Source: Gautieria morchelliformis
Taxonomy: Eukaryota; Basidiomycota; Agaricomycetes; Gomphales; Gomphaceae
NCBI GenBank assembly: GCA_015179125.1
Contig: WHVA01000207.1
Coordinates: forward strand, 62,001-126,000
Direction of reading: 5' to 3'
Length of the DNA stretch: 64,000 nucleotides
Positions 21,239-32,826 of this stretch are shown here, one piece after another. The notes under the pieces are model-generated. The model was not told the DNA's origin. It did no database searches and saw only the letters and a program-made list of their open reading frames with translations. The position numbers and the translations under genes were made by a program. Every line of letters starts with the position of its first letter. Position 1 is the stretch's first letter.

Positions 21239-24200
21239 ATGTCGAGTAGCAACAACACGTACAAGATCGACCCCTTGAACGGGGATAATTACGCGGCGTG
21301 GCGCCGACGGCTCGAGTGGATACTCGATGATTTAGATCTGTGGGACGTGGCTATCGGCAGGGAGATGGAACCGAGACCGGCAGATGCCGACAAGGTCACT
21401 GCGACCAAGCAGCAGGAAATCGACAACTGGAGAAGGAAGGACAAGAAAGCTAGAAAAGAGATTTGCCTTAGAGTCGCCGATGAACAACTAGTTTACATCA
21501 ACCAGATGATGTCTGCATTTGCTGTATGGACTAGTTTACAAGCGATATTCGAATCTAAGGGAGCCGTAGGGATTGTAAATCTCCGAAGAGATTTCTTCCG
21601 GACGCTTGCCGAGGACGGCGCGAACATGGAGGAGCACGTACGCAAGCTCCGCGGCATTCAACAGGAACTGAATGCGCGGGGACATTACATCAGTGACACC
21701 GAGTTCTCGAACATGTTGCTGACGTCATTACCAGATTCTTGGTTGGCGTTTATTATGGCAGTAAACGCCAGTGGAGCCGGGACGACAGCTGATATATTAA
21801 TAGCTCAGGTCCTCAATGAGGATCGAGCATGGAAAGCTGGATCGGCACGGCAGACGGCGCTTAAGGCGCAACAACGTCACAGGTCCAAGAAAGGTGACTC
21901 AGGAGCAACAAAGGGAAAATGCCGAAATTGCGGCAAGAAGGGTCATTACATGAAGGACTGTTGGGCGAAAGGTGGCGGCAAGGAGGGCCAAGCACCGAAA
22001 TGGTTCAAATCAGGGAACAAAGAAACAGTCAAACAAGCGGAAGAAAAGGACTTCGCGTTTGTATCTAAGGAGGTAGCATACAGTGCTATATCTGCATCCG
22101 ACTGGCTAGCCGATTCAGCGGCAACAACACATATAGCTCGAAGCCGAAACGATTTCGCTAGCTATGCCGAGGAACCATCAGAAATTGAAGGAATTTCACC
22201 CGGTGCGGTACTACATACACAAGGCCGAGGCACTATATACATGGAATTCAAGATCAGCGCCAAGACGAACATGATCGAACTACATGACGTCAAGCATGCA
22301 CCGGATGCGCCGAACAACCTTATCAGCGTGGGGCGTCTAACTAATAAGGGCAACACGGCCACATTTTCAGGCACCGGCGTCGAATTCAAATCACGCGCCG
22401 GAGTTACCTTCGCACAGGGACAGAAGCGCGGAAGGCTATTCTGTATGAAGGCACGAGTCACTCGATCAATCGAGGCACGGGACTTTGCCACAGCGGCAAA
22501 GGGACGGTCATGGGACAAATGGCACAGGATACTAGGGCACATCAACATAAACTCTATAAAATTGTTGAAATCTAACGACCTAGTTACTGGACTCGAGATC
22601 GATGAGTCAAAAGAGCCAAGTCAGTGTAAAGCCTGCATACAAGGCAAACGGCATGTGGAGTCATTCCCCAAAAGAGCCGAGGACACTGTAGAACAAGTCG
22701 GTGACCTAACAGTATCCAATGTATGGGGGCCTGCCCAGACCGAGGGACCATCACGTGAAAAGTACTTCTATTCTTTCACGGATATCAAATCCAGGTACAC
22801 AATCATCTATTTTGGGAGCGCCAAAGATGAAGCGCTCAAACACTTTGAGACGTACAAAGCATTCCTCGAGACCCAAACAGGTCAGAAACTGAAGAGGTTT
22901 CGCTCAGATAATGGAGGGGAATATGTCAATAAAAATTTCAAGGAATTCTGTGCAAAATATGGCATTATCATGGAGACCACAGCTCCATACTCCCCAGCCC
23001 AGAATGGAATCGCCGAACGACTCAACCGGACCTTACTTGAGCACGCACGGGCAATGATATTTGCCAAGAACCTGCCAAAAATACTCTGGCCCGAGGCCGT
23101 GGCTTACGCATGTTATATCAAAAATCGATCACCCACGCGAGCGCTTGGAGATGACGCAACGCCGTTCCAGGCACTATTTGGCAAGAAGCCGAACATAGCA
23201 CCTCTAGAAGAATTTGGGACAAATTGCTGGGTTATGGTGCCGGATCAACGTCGAGCCAAACTTGATCCAAAGGCAGAAGAACATATCTTCGTTGGAGTAG
23301 CAGAACATGCAAAAGCCTGGAGGTATTACAATAAAGCCTCAAAGCATGTCCAAATTTCGAGAAATATTACATTCGACGAAAACGACAACAAACTCTACCC
23401 TATCCCAGATAACGACGATGACGACACGGCACCGCTCGAGGGGGAGCACTCACCGCGCGAGCATGTGCCAGACACGATCCCATCTACCCCGCAGATGTCA
23501 TCACCCCAGACGACACCCGTTCCTGATCCACCTGAACAAGCGCCAGCTCCACAGATTCGACGGAGCGCGCGTATCACTCAAAGACCAGATTATCGGAAAC
23601 TGAATGATTCAGGACACACTGAGCAGGTTTACATAACGAGAGAAATCTTCACTGAACCTGAGAATTTCAGAGCGGCGGTATCACGTGATGATGCGCCGAT
23701 CTGGGAGAAAGCGATGGAAATTGAGATGGACCAACACAAAACGTTAGGAACATGGGAATTAACAGAACTACCACCCGGACGAGTAGCTATCGGTTGCCGA
23801 TGGGTATATGCTGTCAAAACACAACCGGATGGACAATTCGATAAGGCTAAAGCAAGGGTTGTGGCTCAAGGATTCACACAGAGGCCAGGGATGGATTACT
23901 ATGAAATAACTTCACCCGTGGTCAAATTCGATTCACTACGTGTTCTATTAGCCATCGCAAACACACTCGATTGGGAAATTGAAATAATGGATGTCAAAGG
24001 CGCCTACCTCAATTCAACCATAGATGAGGAAATCTACATGCGCCAACGCAACGGTTTTGATGATGGATCTGGACGCGTTCTAAGAATATACAGAGCGCTC
24101 TACGGACTCAAGCAATCGGGACGAGCTTGGCATCAGCGCTTATGCAAATTACTACTCAATCTCGGCTTCCATCAAAGCACAGCCGATGAATGCGTCTACA

Positions 24201-25261
24201 TCAGACAAAATAAGGACTCAATTGAAGTCATATCAGTATACGTGGACGACTTTGGACTATTTGCTGATTCCAAAGGAGGGATGATTAAGCTCAAGGGGGA
24301 GCTTCATGGAAAATTCCCCTTAACAGATTTAGGAGAAATGAAGAAAATCTTGGGAATTAGAGTTGAGAGGAATAGGGATGAAGGAACACTGATCATGTCT
24401 CAAGGACATTACATCAACATCATACTCGATCAATTCAACATGGCTACGGCACATTCCATATCTACACCCCTACACAAAATGATCAAACTCACGACACCTA
24501 TGGACTCGACAGGTCCAACTGCTGAAGTACCCTACGCGAAAGCGATCGGATCATTAATGTATGCAGCACTCAGCACGCGACCTTATTTGGCCTTTACCGT
24601 ACAACATCTGAGCCAATTCACTACTACTTACGGAGCCGAGCACTGGACGGCGATCAAGCACACGCTCAGGTACCTCAAGGGGTCATGTGACGACGGCATA
24701 ACCTTCCGATGAGATGCCGGTCTCGACCTCGAAATATTTGTTGACTCAGATTATGCTAATAGAAACGACGCACTATCTATTAGCGGCTATGTAGCTATAC
24801 TAGGAGGGGGAGCCATTGCATGGAGCTCAAAGAAGCAGCGAACGATCGCGCTATCTACTACGGAGGCCAAATACATGGCACTTACCAAGGGCGCCAAGCA
24901 ATTGATCTGGCTAAGGCACTTCATCAAGGAGCTAGGAATAGATCAAGCCCAGCCCACATCACTTCAATCAGACAATCTAGGCGCCATTACACTATCGCAT
25001 GACGCAACGTATCATGCGCGTACCAAACACATCAATGTCGCATATCACTTCATCCGTGAGAAAGTGGCCTCTCACGAGGCATCACTTACGTACATACCGA
25101 CGAAGGAGAACGTAGCGGACATATTTACAAAGGGATTGGATTTACACCAACATAGGTATCTATTAGGGAAATTAGGATTTTGCCGAAGGGACTTCTCGCT
25201 GAGGGGGAGTGTTAGTAATCGGGACGATGATACGGCCGAGGCAGAGCCGGCACGCACTTAG
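21239..25261 (+). pseudogene. copia gag-pol polyprotein region
   Basis: In order: gag starting MSSSNNTYKIDPLNGDNYAA, with a CCHC knuckle CRNCGKKGHYMKDC; protease with DWLADSAATTH; a GAG-pre-integrase part (WHRILGHININSIKLL, CKACIQGKRH); integrase core (FRSDNGGEYVNKNFKEFC, YSPAQNGIAERLNR); a variable acidic/proline-rich linker; reverse transcriptase (WVYAVKTQPDGQFDKAKARV, SVYVDDFGLF); and RNase H near the end (VDSDYANRNDALSISGYVA, STTEAKYMAL). Integrase before RT is the Ty1/copia order. Most of it is open, with about one break. The frame runs slightly into the 3' LTR, as is common. Confidence 0.92.
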
Positions 25262-25432
25262 CCGGAGGTTCGAGATCGCTCTCGACCCCGGGTCGCTGGT
25301 GCGCCGGCATCGCATCGGCACAGCAGCTCGAAGAGATTGGTAATACAATGGACATCATATTTTGTATATAAAGGCAGAACGATCTACTTGAGATCGTAGA
25401 ATAACAGATTATTATATCTCCTTCGTTCCACA
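25210..25432 (+). repeat. copia 3' LTR
   Basis: A 223-bp LTR from TGTTAGTAATCG to GTTCCACA, preceded by the polypurine run GAGGGGGAG and followed by the target duplication TCAAC. It is nearly identical to the divided 5' LTR. Confidence 0.95.
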
Positions 25433-25437
25433 TCAAC

Positions 25438-25974
25438 CGGTTGCTTTGCGCCATCGGCAGCTCGCTCAAGCACGTCTGTGTTATCCTGCAATGTGACTGT
25501 GAGTGACCACCTGTTTGATTGTACACAAAACCTGTGCCTGACTTGATAGCATAAGCCTGTTTCTTTTGTAATCTGGCGTTCAACGTGAATATTGAAAGCT
25601 TACATGTGGTTGACATGAATATGCAAAGGGACAGCCTATCCACCTTAAGGAGGGTCCTGTCTACTATCAATGCATCCAACCGTATACATCGTATGGAATT
25701 GCGTACGGATGCTCGCAGCCCCGTGGACTGGGCAGCTTGGGAAGAAGTGTACAGCGTCCTTGCGGGACCTCATTTCCAGTTTCTACGGGTGCTGTACATC
25801 AATATCTGGTCTGATGGGGTTTTACGCGATGGCCCTGTGGTTGAGAGGAGTAAGAGCATGGTTGCCGGACATCCGTCATTAGCAACACGAGGCGTTAGGG
25901 TGTCTTCTTGTGGGCAAAATCGTAATTACCATTGTATATTTTGTCGGACTCATCGCTGGATAAGTGGCTTTTAA
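25438..25974 (+). pseudogene. F-box protein gene, 3' part
   Basis: Immediately after the copia target duplication the reading frame of the F-box gene (12105-12890) continues with RLLCAIGSSLKHVCVILQCD. A likely 57-bp intron follows (25499-25555: GTGAGT donor, CTGAC branch-like site, AAG acceptor). The second exon includes LHVVDMNMQRDSLSTLRRVL and SPVDWAAWEEVYSVLAGPHF and ends at a stop at 25974. Without the insertion the protein would be roughly 420 residues, normal for Agaricomycete F-box/LRR-like proteins. Separated from its promoter and F-box, this part is presumably not expressed as a functional protein. Confidence 0.8.
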
Positions 25975-26264
25975 ATGATCATTTCTGCATTTCTGTGAGT
26001 GGACTGATCAATTTCCGTAAAGAGTGGGAATACAGTACTATTAACACGGCCGAAAGAAGCTTACTAGGAGCTTAAGACCAAAGTCAAGCATAATGTCTGG
26101 ATGACGGCTGCAGAATCGCTACCAAATACTGAAGATCAATTCACTTCTTAAGTGAAAGTGGGGCAGGTGCACACAAGTGATGAACTAGGTCCATAAGTGG
26201 GGATGTGGATGAATGGCTGAATAAAGGTATTATTCTTGTGACTCCAGTGAGGTGCGGGCATGGC

Positions 26265-26830
26265 ATTCATGCCGAAGGTGATGTTGATCTGGAACGAACC
26301 CACAACCCATGTGCACGAATCCCGACACATCCACAGGTGAACCACAATCAGAGGCACCAGAAACGAGTGCTGGAATGATATTTTGCCATTATTTCAATTA
26401 GATTGGACCAGTAGCTGAGCTACCTACAGTACCGCGTACCGCTATCCTATATCACTGGGGACACGCCGGCGAGGGAAAGGATAAGGTGGCGCGTTACGGA
26501 TCGGATCCGGCGGCAGGGCATCCGTTCTTCTGCGAGGACGTCACGCCGCGGGACCGCCGGATGTGTTCCTACGCATGTGACTAGTGACGAGCGTGCACGG
26601 TCCTCGGGCGCGGACGAGCGGGGACGGAGCGTGGCGTGGTGCGTCGGGACGCCGCGCGCGGGGGCGGAGGCGGGAGCGGGGCTGCACACGATGCTCGTGG
26701 TGGTGTTGAAGGACCCGAAGGCGTCGGCAGGGTGGGGACGGGGACGGGGAAGTGCCCACAAGGATCTGCGAGGTGTGGCTCCAGGTGCGGGACGGCCCCG
26801 GAGCCATTGAGGTGGTCGAGTTTGGGTAAC
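26265..26830 (+). pseudogene. unknown family, copy 2 (duplicate of 11130-11600)
   Basis: This direct-orientation relative of 11130-11600 shares the segments reading IPTHP, NQRHQKRVLE, FFCEDVTPRDRR, LVTSVH and GLHTMLVVVLKDP. Frames are interrupted, and the 26500-26800 part is very GC-rich compared with its surroundings. The family is unknown to me. The similarity is clear at DNA level near GAGGCACCAGAA and drops further right. Confidence 0.4.
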
Positions 26831-26859
26831 GATGCCGCGTGGGATAACCACAGGAAAAG

Positions 26860-27490
26860 GTAGTCAGCAGCGATGTCCCTTGAGTTGAAGAGATCGAGCG
26901 CATTGAGTGCTGGGATTTCCAAATTCTTCAAATTGGACAGTTGCTTCATACTCGGCAGGAAGGCTTGCTACAATTCGTTCCACATGAATGCACTATTAAT
27001 CGGTACCCAGCTCAGCGAGATGAGAACATTTCTCAACCAGTCCCAGTATGATTCGGTTTCTGAGACCGAGAGTGTCGCCAGTAAATGTGTTATCCTTCGT
27101 GATGGTGAACGATTGATAAGGCGGAAGACTCGGAGGCCATTTTCGAGAGATCGAATGAAACGCCGCTTGCATTCGGACTGAAGACACAGTGCAGGTGCAA
27201 ATGTGCACGAGCTACGCAAGTCAGTGATACATGGAACTCATAATGTGGGTTCCAAACGCCAATAGGTCGGTGAGCTCTGGGGGCAGCCAGCCCGGCATGA
27301 ACACAAAGTAGGATGAAGAGCGCACGCCGCGAGACGCACAGATATCGAAAGCGTAGCCTGTTACTCGAGACATGGGTAGTTCACTTGAAGCACCCCGAGG
27401 TAATCGAGCAAGTGACATTACTGTAATGATGCAATGATGGCAGGAACTCGTGCGGCCAGCGCCCGGGACTTGGGCTGGCGGTGAAGTCAT
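26860..27490 (-). pseudogene. LRR-like remnant, possibly of an F-box gene
   Basis: The minus strand reads SMKQLSNLKNLEIPALNALD followed by LFLWLSHAASLPKLDHLN, a leucine-rich pattern like the substrate region of fungal F-box proteins. Upstream on the same strand lie other open pieces (WLRNVLISLSWVPINSAFM; GWLPPELTDLLAFGTHIM). The pieces are separated by stops, I find no F-box, and it abuts the duplicated family copy at 26.8 kb. It is probably a decayed gene. Confidence 0.3.
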
Positions 27491-28800
27491 CCATCCGAGG
27501 CTGTGCTAGCCAGTGCGGTAACACGCCAACAGGGGGTCTCAAGATTTCAATGATTGTTTCGAAGATATTCCGACATCTGGCTTATGGCACTGTATAGCTG
27601 AGAACATTGAAGGAGGCTGTTCGAACTCGTGCTCCTTTGCCAGCATAGCCGTCTTCACCAAATTCACATCGTGCCTGTGCGGGCATCTCGCCTCGGTTAC
27701 ATCGCCACACCCATCTCCTGTAATGTGCGTGCCAGCTCAAGATATGACTCTTGGATATTGACCAGTTGGCATTGATTTTGGTGATTTGATCACAACGCCT
27801 CCCGCGGCCGGGACTCCTACCCAAATTTACTCGGCCACATATTTCAGCTTCGATACTCTCACCCCGCATAGCCATAATATATGCTTCTCTCCGGCTATAC
27901 ATGCTATGCTTGTACCGCCTATACTCCTCATGACTCCCGGCAGGACTGGCTGGTTGACTCGTCCTGAGGATTCTCCTCGACACCTCCAGCATTACGGCGG
28001 TGTTTTGTCTCCCCATAAAAAGGCTGAAAGTGAAGTGTCCTCATCACCATCCTTATCCCATTTGGTTTTTCTCTACCCCGATACTATCTACCGGTCCTTA
28101 CTGCGTTCATCGGAACATGAAGGCTGCATGTTTCATACTTCCACCCTTCACACCAACCACGCACTCTTATGTGGCATCTTGCACAATATATGTGAGCACC
28201 TATTCTATCGAAATACTGCATCTAACTCTACGTCTTTCCGATAGAGCTACACTCGCCAGTGTTGATCTTGCAAATGCTTGACGTGTGGACCCCTTCACCC
28301 CAAATCTACCGAACTATCCAAGTGGACTATTATCCCCTCCTCCGCTTAGGTCGTGGGGCAAGGGATCCCAGAGATATAATCGCAGGTAAGGCAACTTCCA
28401 ATGTATTACATTTGCAACTCACGTGAAAACCGGACTTCTCTCTAGAGTTCTTGGTTCTATGCGACCTTATTTCCCTGAGATCCCTTGCTGCACGATGTAG
28501 CCGGCGGACGGAATAGATCACTGATAGTTTATTATGATTGTAAAATAACGACAACACTTTATGACATCTCATCCCTGTCAAACTACTTGCAGGAAACTTC
28601 AGGTAATGGTGAAAGCTACCCGTAAACGATCGGATGGATAAAATGATTGACTTGCGAGTGTATCTTAAAATCAAGGTGAATATGTTACTGAGATAAAGCC
28701 TTATGAAGCATATCAGGCCATATCTGGACGGAAGACCGATCAGGGTTTTCGGATTTTCCCGGCACGGTGTAGAACTCAGCGAACGGGTGTTTGTGAAGTA
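27491..28800. other. unassigned
   Basis: Open frames of up to about 160 codons occur on both strands, but none has a recognisable motif, convincing codon pattern or splice structure. It is probably decayed sequence between repeats and the host gene block. Confidence 0.4.
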
Positions 28801-28809
28801 CACTCCTGC

Positions 28810-29575
28810 CAACCTTAGGGCACAAATCAGCTGATGCGCACTGGCGTGGAGCTAGTGGGCGCTGGTAGCCTCGTGGATCTTGCGCCTATAAACGTTACGG
28901 GAATAGCGACAAGTGAAATTAATCAAGTTTTTGACTTTACATAACATATCCAATCAGGGTGGCGTGTCTCACGCGTGGCGCGAACTTCCTCGAGACAGTG
29001 CCCTGGCCACTAGTGAACGGCGGATCGTCCAGCTTACAGTAATAGAAGTCTAGCTCCTTCAGGGTTCAAAATGAGGCTGTAGGTGCGAGGCACGCCTACA
29101 CAGTCAATAACACATGCACTGGCTTTCATATCGATTGCTTGGCCTTCGAGGCTTCGACGTTCGACTGTGGCGTATACACACCGTAGAATCACTTTATTGA
29201 AACTCCGCCGCAACCGGTTGGCACTGTCACGGTGCCAGTCACCTTGACTATTTCCTTCCTTACCAGCTTTCCGTGCAGCTAGCATCGTTTATCGACGATC
29301 AGCTTCTTTGATAAGTACCGCACCATCATGCGACACTACTCACTGACTTCTATTCTACACAGGCACAGACCCCCGCTGACTGGGCGGCCATGCAGTGCTC
29401 ACTGGTGAGGAGGATCCAAGTTCGACTGTCAAGCTGTTCATACAAATTACAAGACGAGCGTAGCGCCAATACGGCACTTCACAGCACGGGTGCACGCATT
29501 ATGCAAGTACCGGTTGATCATGATCTGCTAATGCCACCGCACCGGGTCAACAAAAGCATGGCTTCTGAATGAATG
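28810..29575 (+). pseudogene. possible F-box-like gene remnant
   Basis: The plus strand contains VSHAWRELPRDSALATSERR (about 28965-29025) and, near 29370, TPADWAAMQCSLVRRIQVRL. The latter resembles SPVDWAAWEEVYSVLAGPHF of the F-box gene second exon at 25.7 kb. Between them the frames are broken and the leucine pattern is irregular. I take it as a decayed paralog, at low confidence. Confidence 0.25.
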
Positions 29576-30495
29576 CTGACTTTTCGAACTAAATTCATCA
29601 TGGTCTCACTGAACATAGGTTCCTATTAGTCGAGGAGCCGTTCTCTAGTGATTCGATTTCACTCTGGGACATCTAGTCCAGCCTTTATTTCAGAGTTGCA
29701 AGCGGACGATATTTCATATGCCGAGCTTAGGGGAGTTCCGCAGTCGAATCTCTCACCGAAGACACATGACGGCGTGCCAATCGAGTTCATCGGCATTCTG
29801 AATTGGTGCTTCAGACTTCCGTAGTCGAGACTGGCATGCAGCATTTTCGAAGCACAAGCAGTAGCACTGCATTGAAGATGGCAATGCGACCAGTGGCACA
29901 ACTATTTCCTGTCTCTCCAGGAAACCATCCTATCAAACCGACGTCCATTTTTCATACAAGACTGGCTATGAGTAATTCCGACCCTTGGGACCCCAGAACC
30001 CCAACAATCATACCGTCAGCGCTTCAACATCTAGTTGTGACCGGATCCATATGGTCGTGAGCTTGGATTATGCCCTTCTATAGCGGGGTGTGCTGGTGCT
30101 TAACATCGAAAAACGAATTAATAGAGCGTGCCAATCGCATTTTAATAGAGCGTGCCAAGTGCGACTGAAGTATCCAATTCCGCCCATTATCCATGTGCTT
30201 TGACCTTGTCTCCAGCTGTTCCTTCCCTCAATTCTTTCATAGACAGAATGGTTGCATTCCTTACAGGTTCCCAAGGGGCGTCCACACTAAATTCTCCTTA
30301 TCAAAGGCGGTATGTTGGCACTGGCTGTTGTTTCCGACAATAGGTAAAGTTAAGGCTGCTTCCCAATCTATATCTTTTGATCTCGAATCTTCTTCACAGA
30401 TTTAGCAAGCCATTTGGCACAGCACGGTTCGCCTGTCCTATGCAGCGATCTTTGCCTACTAGTCTATAGCTATTTCAAGCTGTCGCCAAAAAGCT
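29576..30495. other. unassigned upstream region of the P450-like gene
   Basis: I recognise no gene. A 14-base sequence TAATAGAGCGTGCC is repeated in tandem at about 30119-30157 (AATTAATAGAGCGTGCCAAT / TTTTAATAGAGCGTGCCAAG). Confidence 0.4.
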
Positions 30496-30504
30496 TAATA
30501 TAAG
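30496..30504 (+). promoter_or_regulatory. TATA-like element of the P450-like gene
   Basis: TAATATAAG lies 37 bp upstream of the ATG at 30541. This spacing would give a very short 5' leader. Confidence 0.4.
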
Positions 30505-30540
30505 GGCTGAGCCACCGAGTGCTAAGATCTCCTCACAACG

Positions 30541-31761
30541 ATGTCTTTCATGCCCACGTTCACGCTTCTTCTCTCCGTTTTTCTCGTATTTCCTATCCTT
30601 TATCTCTCATTTTGCATCAGGAGACCTTGCGGAAGACCGCCGGAGACCATTACAACCCCGGAATCAATTCGACTGCTGCTCGATCCCCCTCGGAAGATCG
30701 AAGTTCTCTTACGACTTCGTGCGCTACCGAACGAGCGACTTATCCGTGCTTTTGGAATCCATAATAGCACCTTTACGAGTTCATCGACAAACGTCCGCGA
30801 CAAATTCCGTAAAAATACAACGACGCGTCTCCGGCGCCTCGATACTCCGGGGAACTGGCAGACGCTAAGAGGAGTGATCAAGGACATTGTGGAGTTCTAT
30901 CTTCCAGACCATCCTAATCCAGGCCATTACGCGACATATATGCAGGCCATCACCTTCGTCGCCGTCCTAGTGGCATTTTTTGACCATGAAATACCTTCCC
31001 CCGAAGCCTCTCAGGTCCGCTTCGTGACTGAGGGCATTAATACACTCTGGAACACCTCTAAAACACGCACATTCGATCCTTCTTCGCCAACGCTAGCCCA
31101 AATCAATCAGTACCTTTCCGCGTGGATTCCCGATAACCCCTCGGATCCTTTCCACAAAAACCCCCTCGAGCTCATCTTGCCCGCATATGAAACGCTTTGG
31201 AGACTTGTTGCGCATACCTTCACATATGTTGAAGGTTCTCCTATGCATACGCGTACCTTTGTGGATTTTTTCGATGACCCTATAGCCGCGCAGTTCATGA
31301 AGCCAGGGACATCTGAGAGCCCGAGCGTGCACGACATCGTGCAGGAGGCTTTGCGACTTCATCCTCCGACCAAACGCATCAAGCGAGGTCAAGATAACAT
31401 GACATCGATTGCCGCTTGGAACCCACGCCGTCTCTTTAGAGCGGCCGGTTTCACATGCGATTATATTTGCAGCAGCACTGTTGCAGCAGATATTGAGGCC
31501 CTCCAACGGTCGTCCGTTTGGGGTCCCTCGCCCCACGATTTTGACGCTAAGCGTCATAAGGCTTCTACTGAAGCCCAAAAAGAATGTTTCCTGCCGTTTG
31601 GGCTCGGCCCGCTGAAGTGCGTGGCCTCAGCCTTGGCACCACGTCTTGCTGGCATGATAATTGCCGGCGTGGCGAGTAGAGATGATATTGAGTTGACGAG
31701 AAGTCAAACTCAAGGTGGTCGAGAGGGATGGGAAGGCTGGATGATCTGCAGGAGGAGTTGA
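30541..31761 (+). CDS. cytochrome P450-like protein, short, intronless
   Basis: A 406-residue single-exon protein. An N-terminal hydrophobic anchor (LLLSVFLVFPILYLSF, residues about 9-24) suggests ER-membrane attachment. P450 landmarks are an I-helix-like PAYETLWR (about residue 215), the K-helix ExxR in EALRLHPP (about 268), a WGPSPHDFDAKR segment in the PERF position, and a heme-binding loop FLPFGLGPLKC with the cysteine at about residue 360. The family role is heme-dependent monooxygenation using a reductase. Typical fungal P450s have about 480-550 residues, so this one is short, mainly between the anchor and the I-helix. The loop has L-K before the Cys instead of the common R-x pair. It may be a divergent or specialised P450; the substrate is unknown. 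It converges with the minus-strand gene ending at 31919. Confidence 0.8.
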   Translation: MSFMPTFTLLLSVFLVFPILYLSFCIRRPCGRPPETITTPESIRLLLDPPRKIEVLLRLRALPNERLIRAFGIHNSTFTSSSTNVRDKFRKNTTTRLRRLDTPGNWQTLRGVIKDIVEFYLPDHPNPGHYATYMQAITFVAVLVAFFDHEIPSPEASQVRFVTEGINTLWNTSKTRTFDPSSPTLAQINQYLSAWIPDNPSDPFHKNPLELILPAYETLWRLVAHTFTYVEGSPMHTRTFVDFFDDPIAAQFMKPGTSESPSVHDIVQEALRLHPPTKRIKRGQDNMTSIAAWNPRRLFRAAGFTCDYICSSTVAADIEALQRSSVWGPSPHDFDAKRHKASTEAQKECFLPFGLGPLKCVASALAPRLAGMIIAGVASRDDIELTRSQTQGGREGWEGWMICRRS

Positions 31762-31918
31762 CGGAGATAAATCATAATGCTGAAACATATGTACCTGCTT
31801 GAATATTTATGGACGATGTAAATACAGGGCGCTGACGTGTATCGTATCACTTGAGCGCAGTACGATATATACCGTACTTGTATTACATCGGAAATATACA
31901 AAACGTATAAATAAGTGA

Positions 31919-32742
31919 TTAGACACCTGGTATACCTTGCAATTCCCCCATTTCCGACAGTGTCTGATGAAACAAATCGTCAAACTTCTGGCGTGCTTCC
32001 ATTACTTTCAACGCTTGTTCTTCCTCAATTGTCTCTTCTGGTGGAATCATAGGCAGTTCTTCCACCCATTGTTCCAGCTTGTTAGTGCCCAAAAGTAGGA
32101 GACTCCGCAGTCTGGTCCGGTCTGTCTGACTTATCGGGGGAGATCGAATGTTGGTACTCGAAGGCAAAATCAGATCAACACCTTTTCGAGACTCCACACT
32201 CCAAGTCTGGGAACGGAGCACCGCAAGCCATCCACAGTCGAGTTCGTCCAATATATCCAGCAGCGCCACTAGATCCGTGCTTGGAGGATATCCTGGAATA
32301 CATTCCAAGATTTCCCCAGTAAGGCGTAGGAGGAGTGATGCACGCAAATGAACGGAGGCTTCGATAGGAGGTATCATGAGGATTAAGTTTAAAAGAGGGC
32401 GAATAGCATTTATATAAGCTGAAAGTGTGCGCAAAGACGATGTTTCATAGTTTCTAATTGAGAAATGAATGAGAGGTGTAGTTCGCTCGATTCACAGTAA
32501 CGAATCTAGGCTTGCCGTTTCTTGTACTCCCGTTGAATCTCAAGGGTCTTCTCGTCGAGATAGTCTGTTAACCGACGCTCTTGAACAGAGCTTAGAGGGC
32601 GTGGTACTCTGGCACCATTAGACACGTGAGGCCTGTCAGGAATTGCAACTGCAGCGGAGAACATGGTGGATTCGAAGCAATCAACCAGAAATGTGATCGC
32701 ATTTAATGCGCGGTGTTTGAACTTTGGGCTACTGTCATCCAT
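31919..32742 (-). CDS. conserved-looking hypothetical protein, two exons
   Basis: The first exon begins at 32742 (MDDSSPKFKHRALNAITFLV) and runs to near 32510 (RRLTDYLDEKTLEIQREYKK). After an intron whose borders I cannot fix, the second exon (about 32450-31919) reads LRTLSAYINAIRPLLNLILM, GEILECIPGYPPSTDLVALL and WVEELPMIPPEETIEEEQ. The protein is mostly helical, soluble and about 240 residues long. I do not recognise the family. It lies 84 bp downstream of the THI20-like gene on the same strand and converges with the P450-like gene. Confidence 0.6.
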
Positions 32743-32826
32743 CTTACATCAGAGGTCGATTTTGTGTAATTTGTACCATACATCAGCTGAAGTTTCAATA
32801 TTCTATACCTCGGGTTATTTCCGTCT

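Larger units (their letters stand above)
12891..25432 (+). mobile_element. Ty1/copia LTR retrotransposon, nearly whole, with a gypsy element in its 5' LTR
   Basis: The element has TG...CA LTRs of about 223 bp. The 5' LTR is divided by a nested gypsy element (12891-13067 and 21105-21148); the 3' LTR is 25210-25432. A 5-bp target duplication TCAAC flanks it (12886-12890, 25433-25437). Next to the 5' LTR, GGTTATGGGCCC (21149-21160) complements the anticodon-loop region of initiator tRNA-Met, as in half-tRNA-primed copia elements. A polypurine tract precedes the 3' LTR. The two LTRs differ only near one small site, so the insertion is young. The gag-pol region (about 21239-25261) is open over most of its length, with about one break, so I call it a recent fossil. 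Confidence 0.95.

Noticed and set aside
28330-28812. 160-codon open frame on the minus strand
   Set aside because: No recognisable domain, odd composition, and no splice partners; probably chance.
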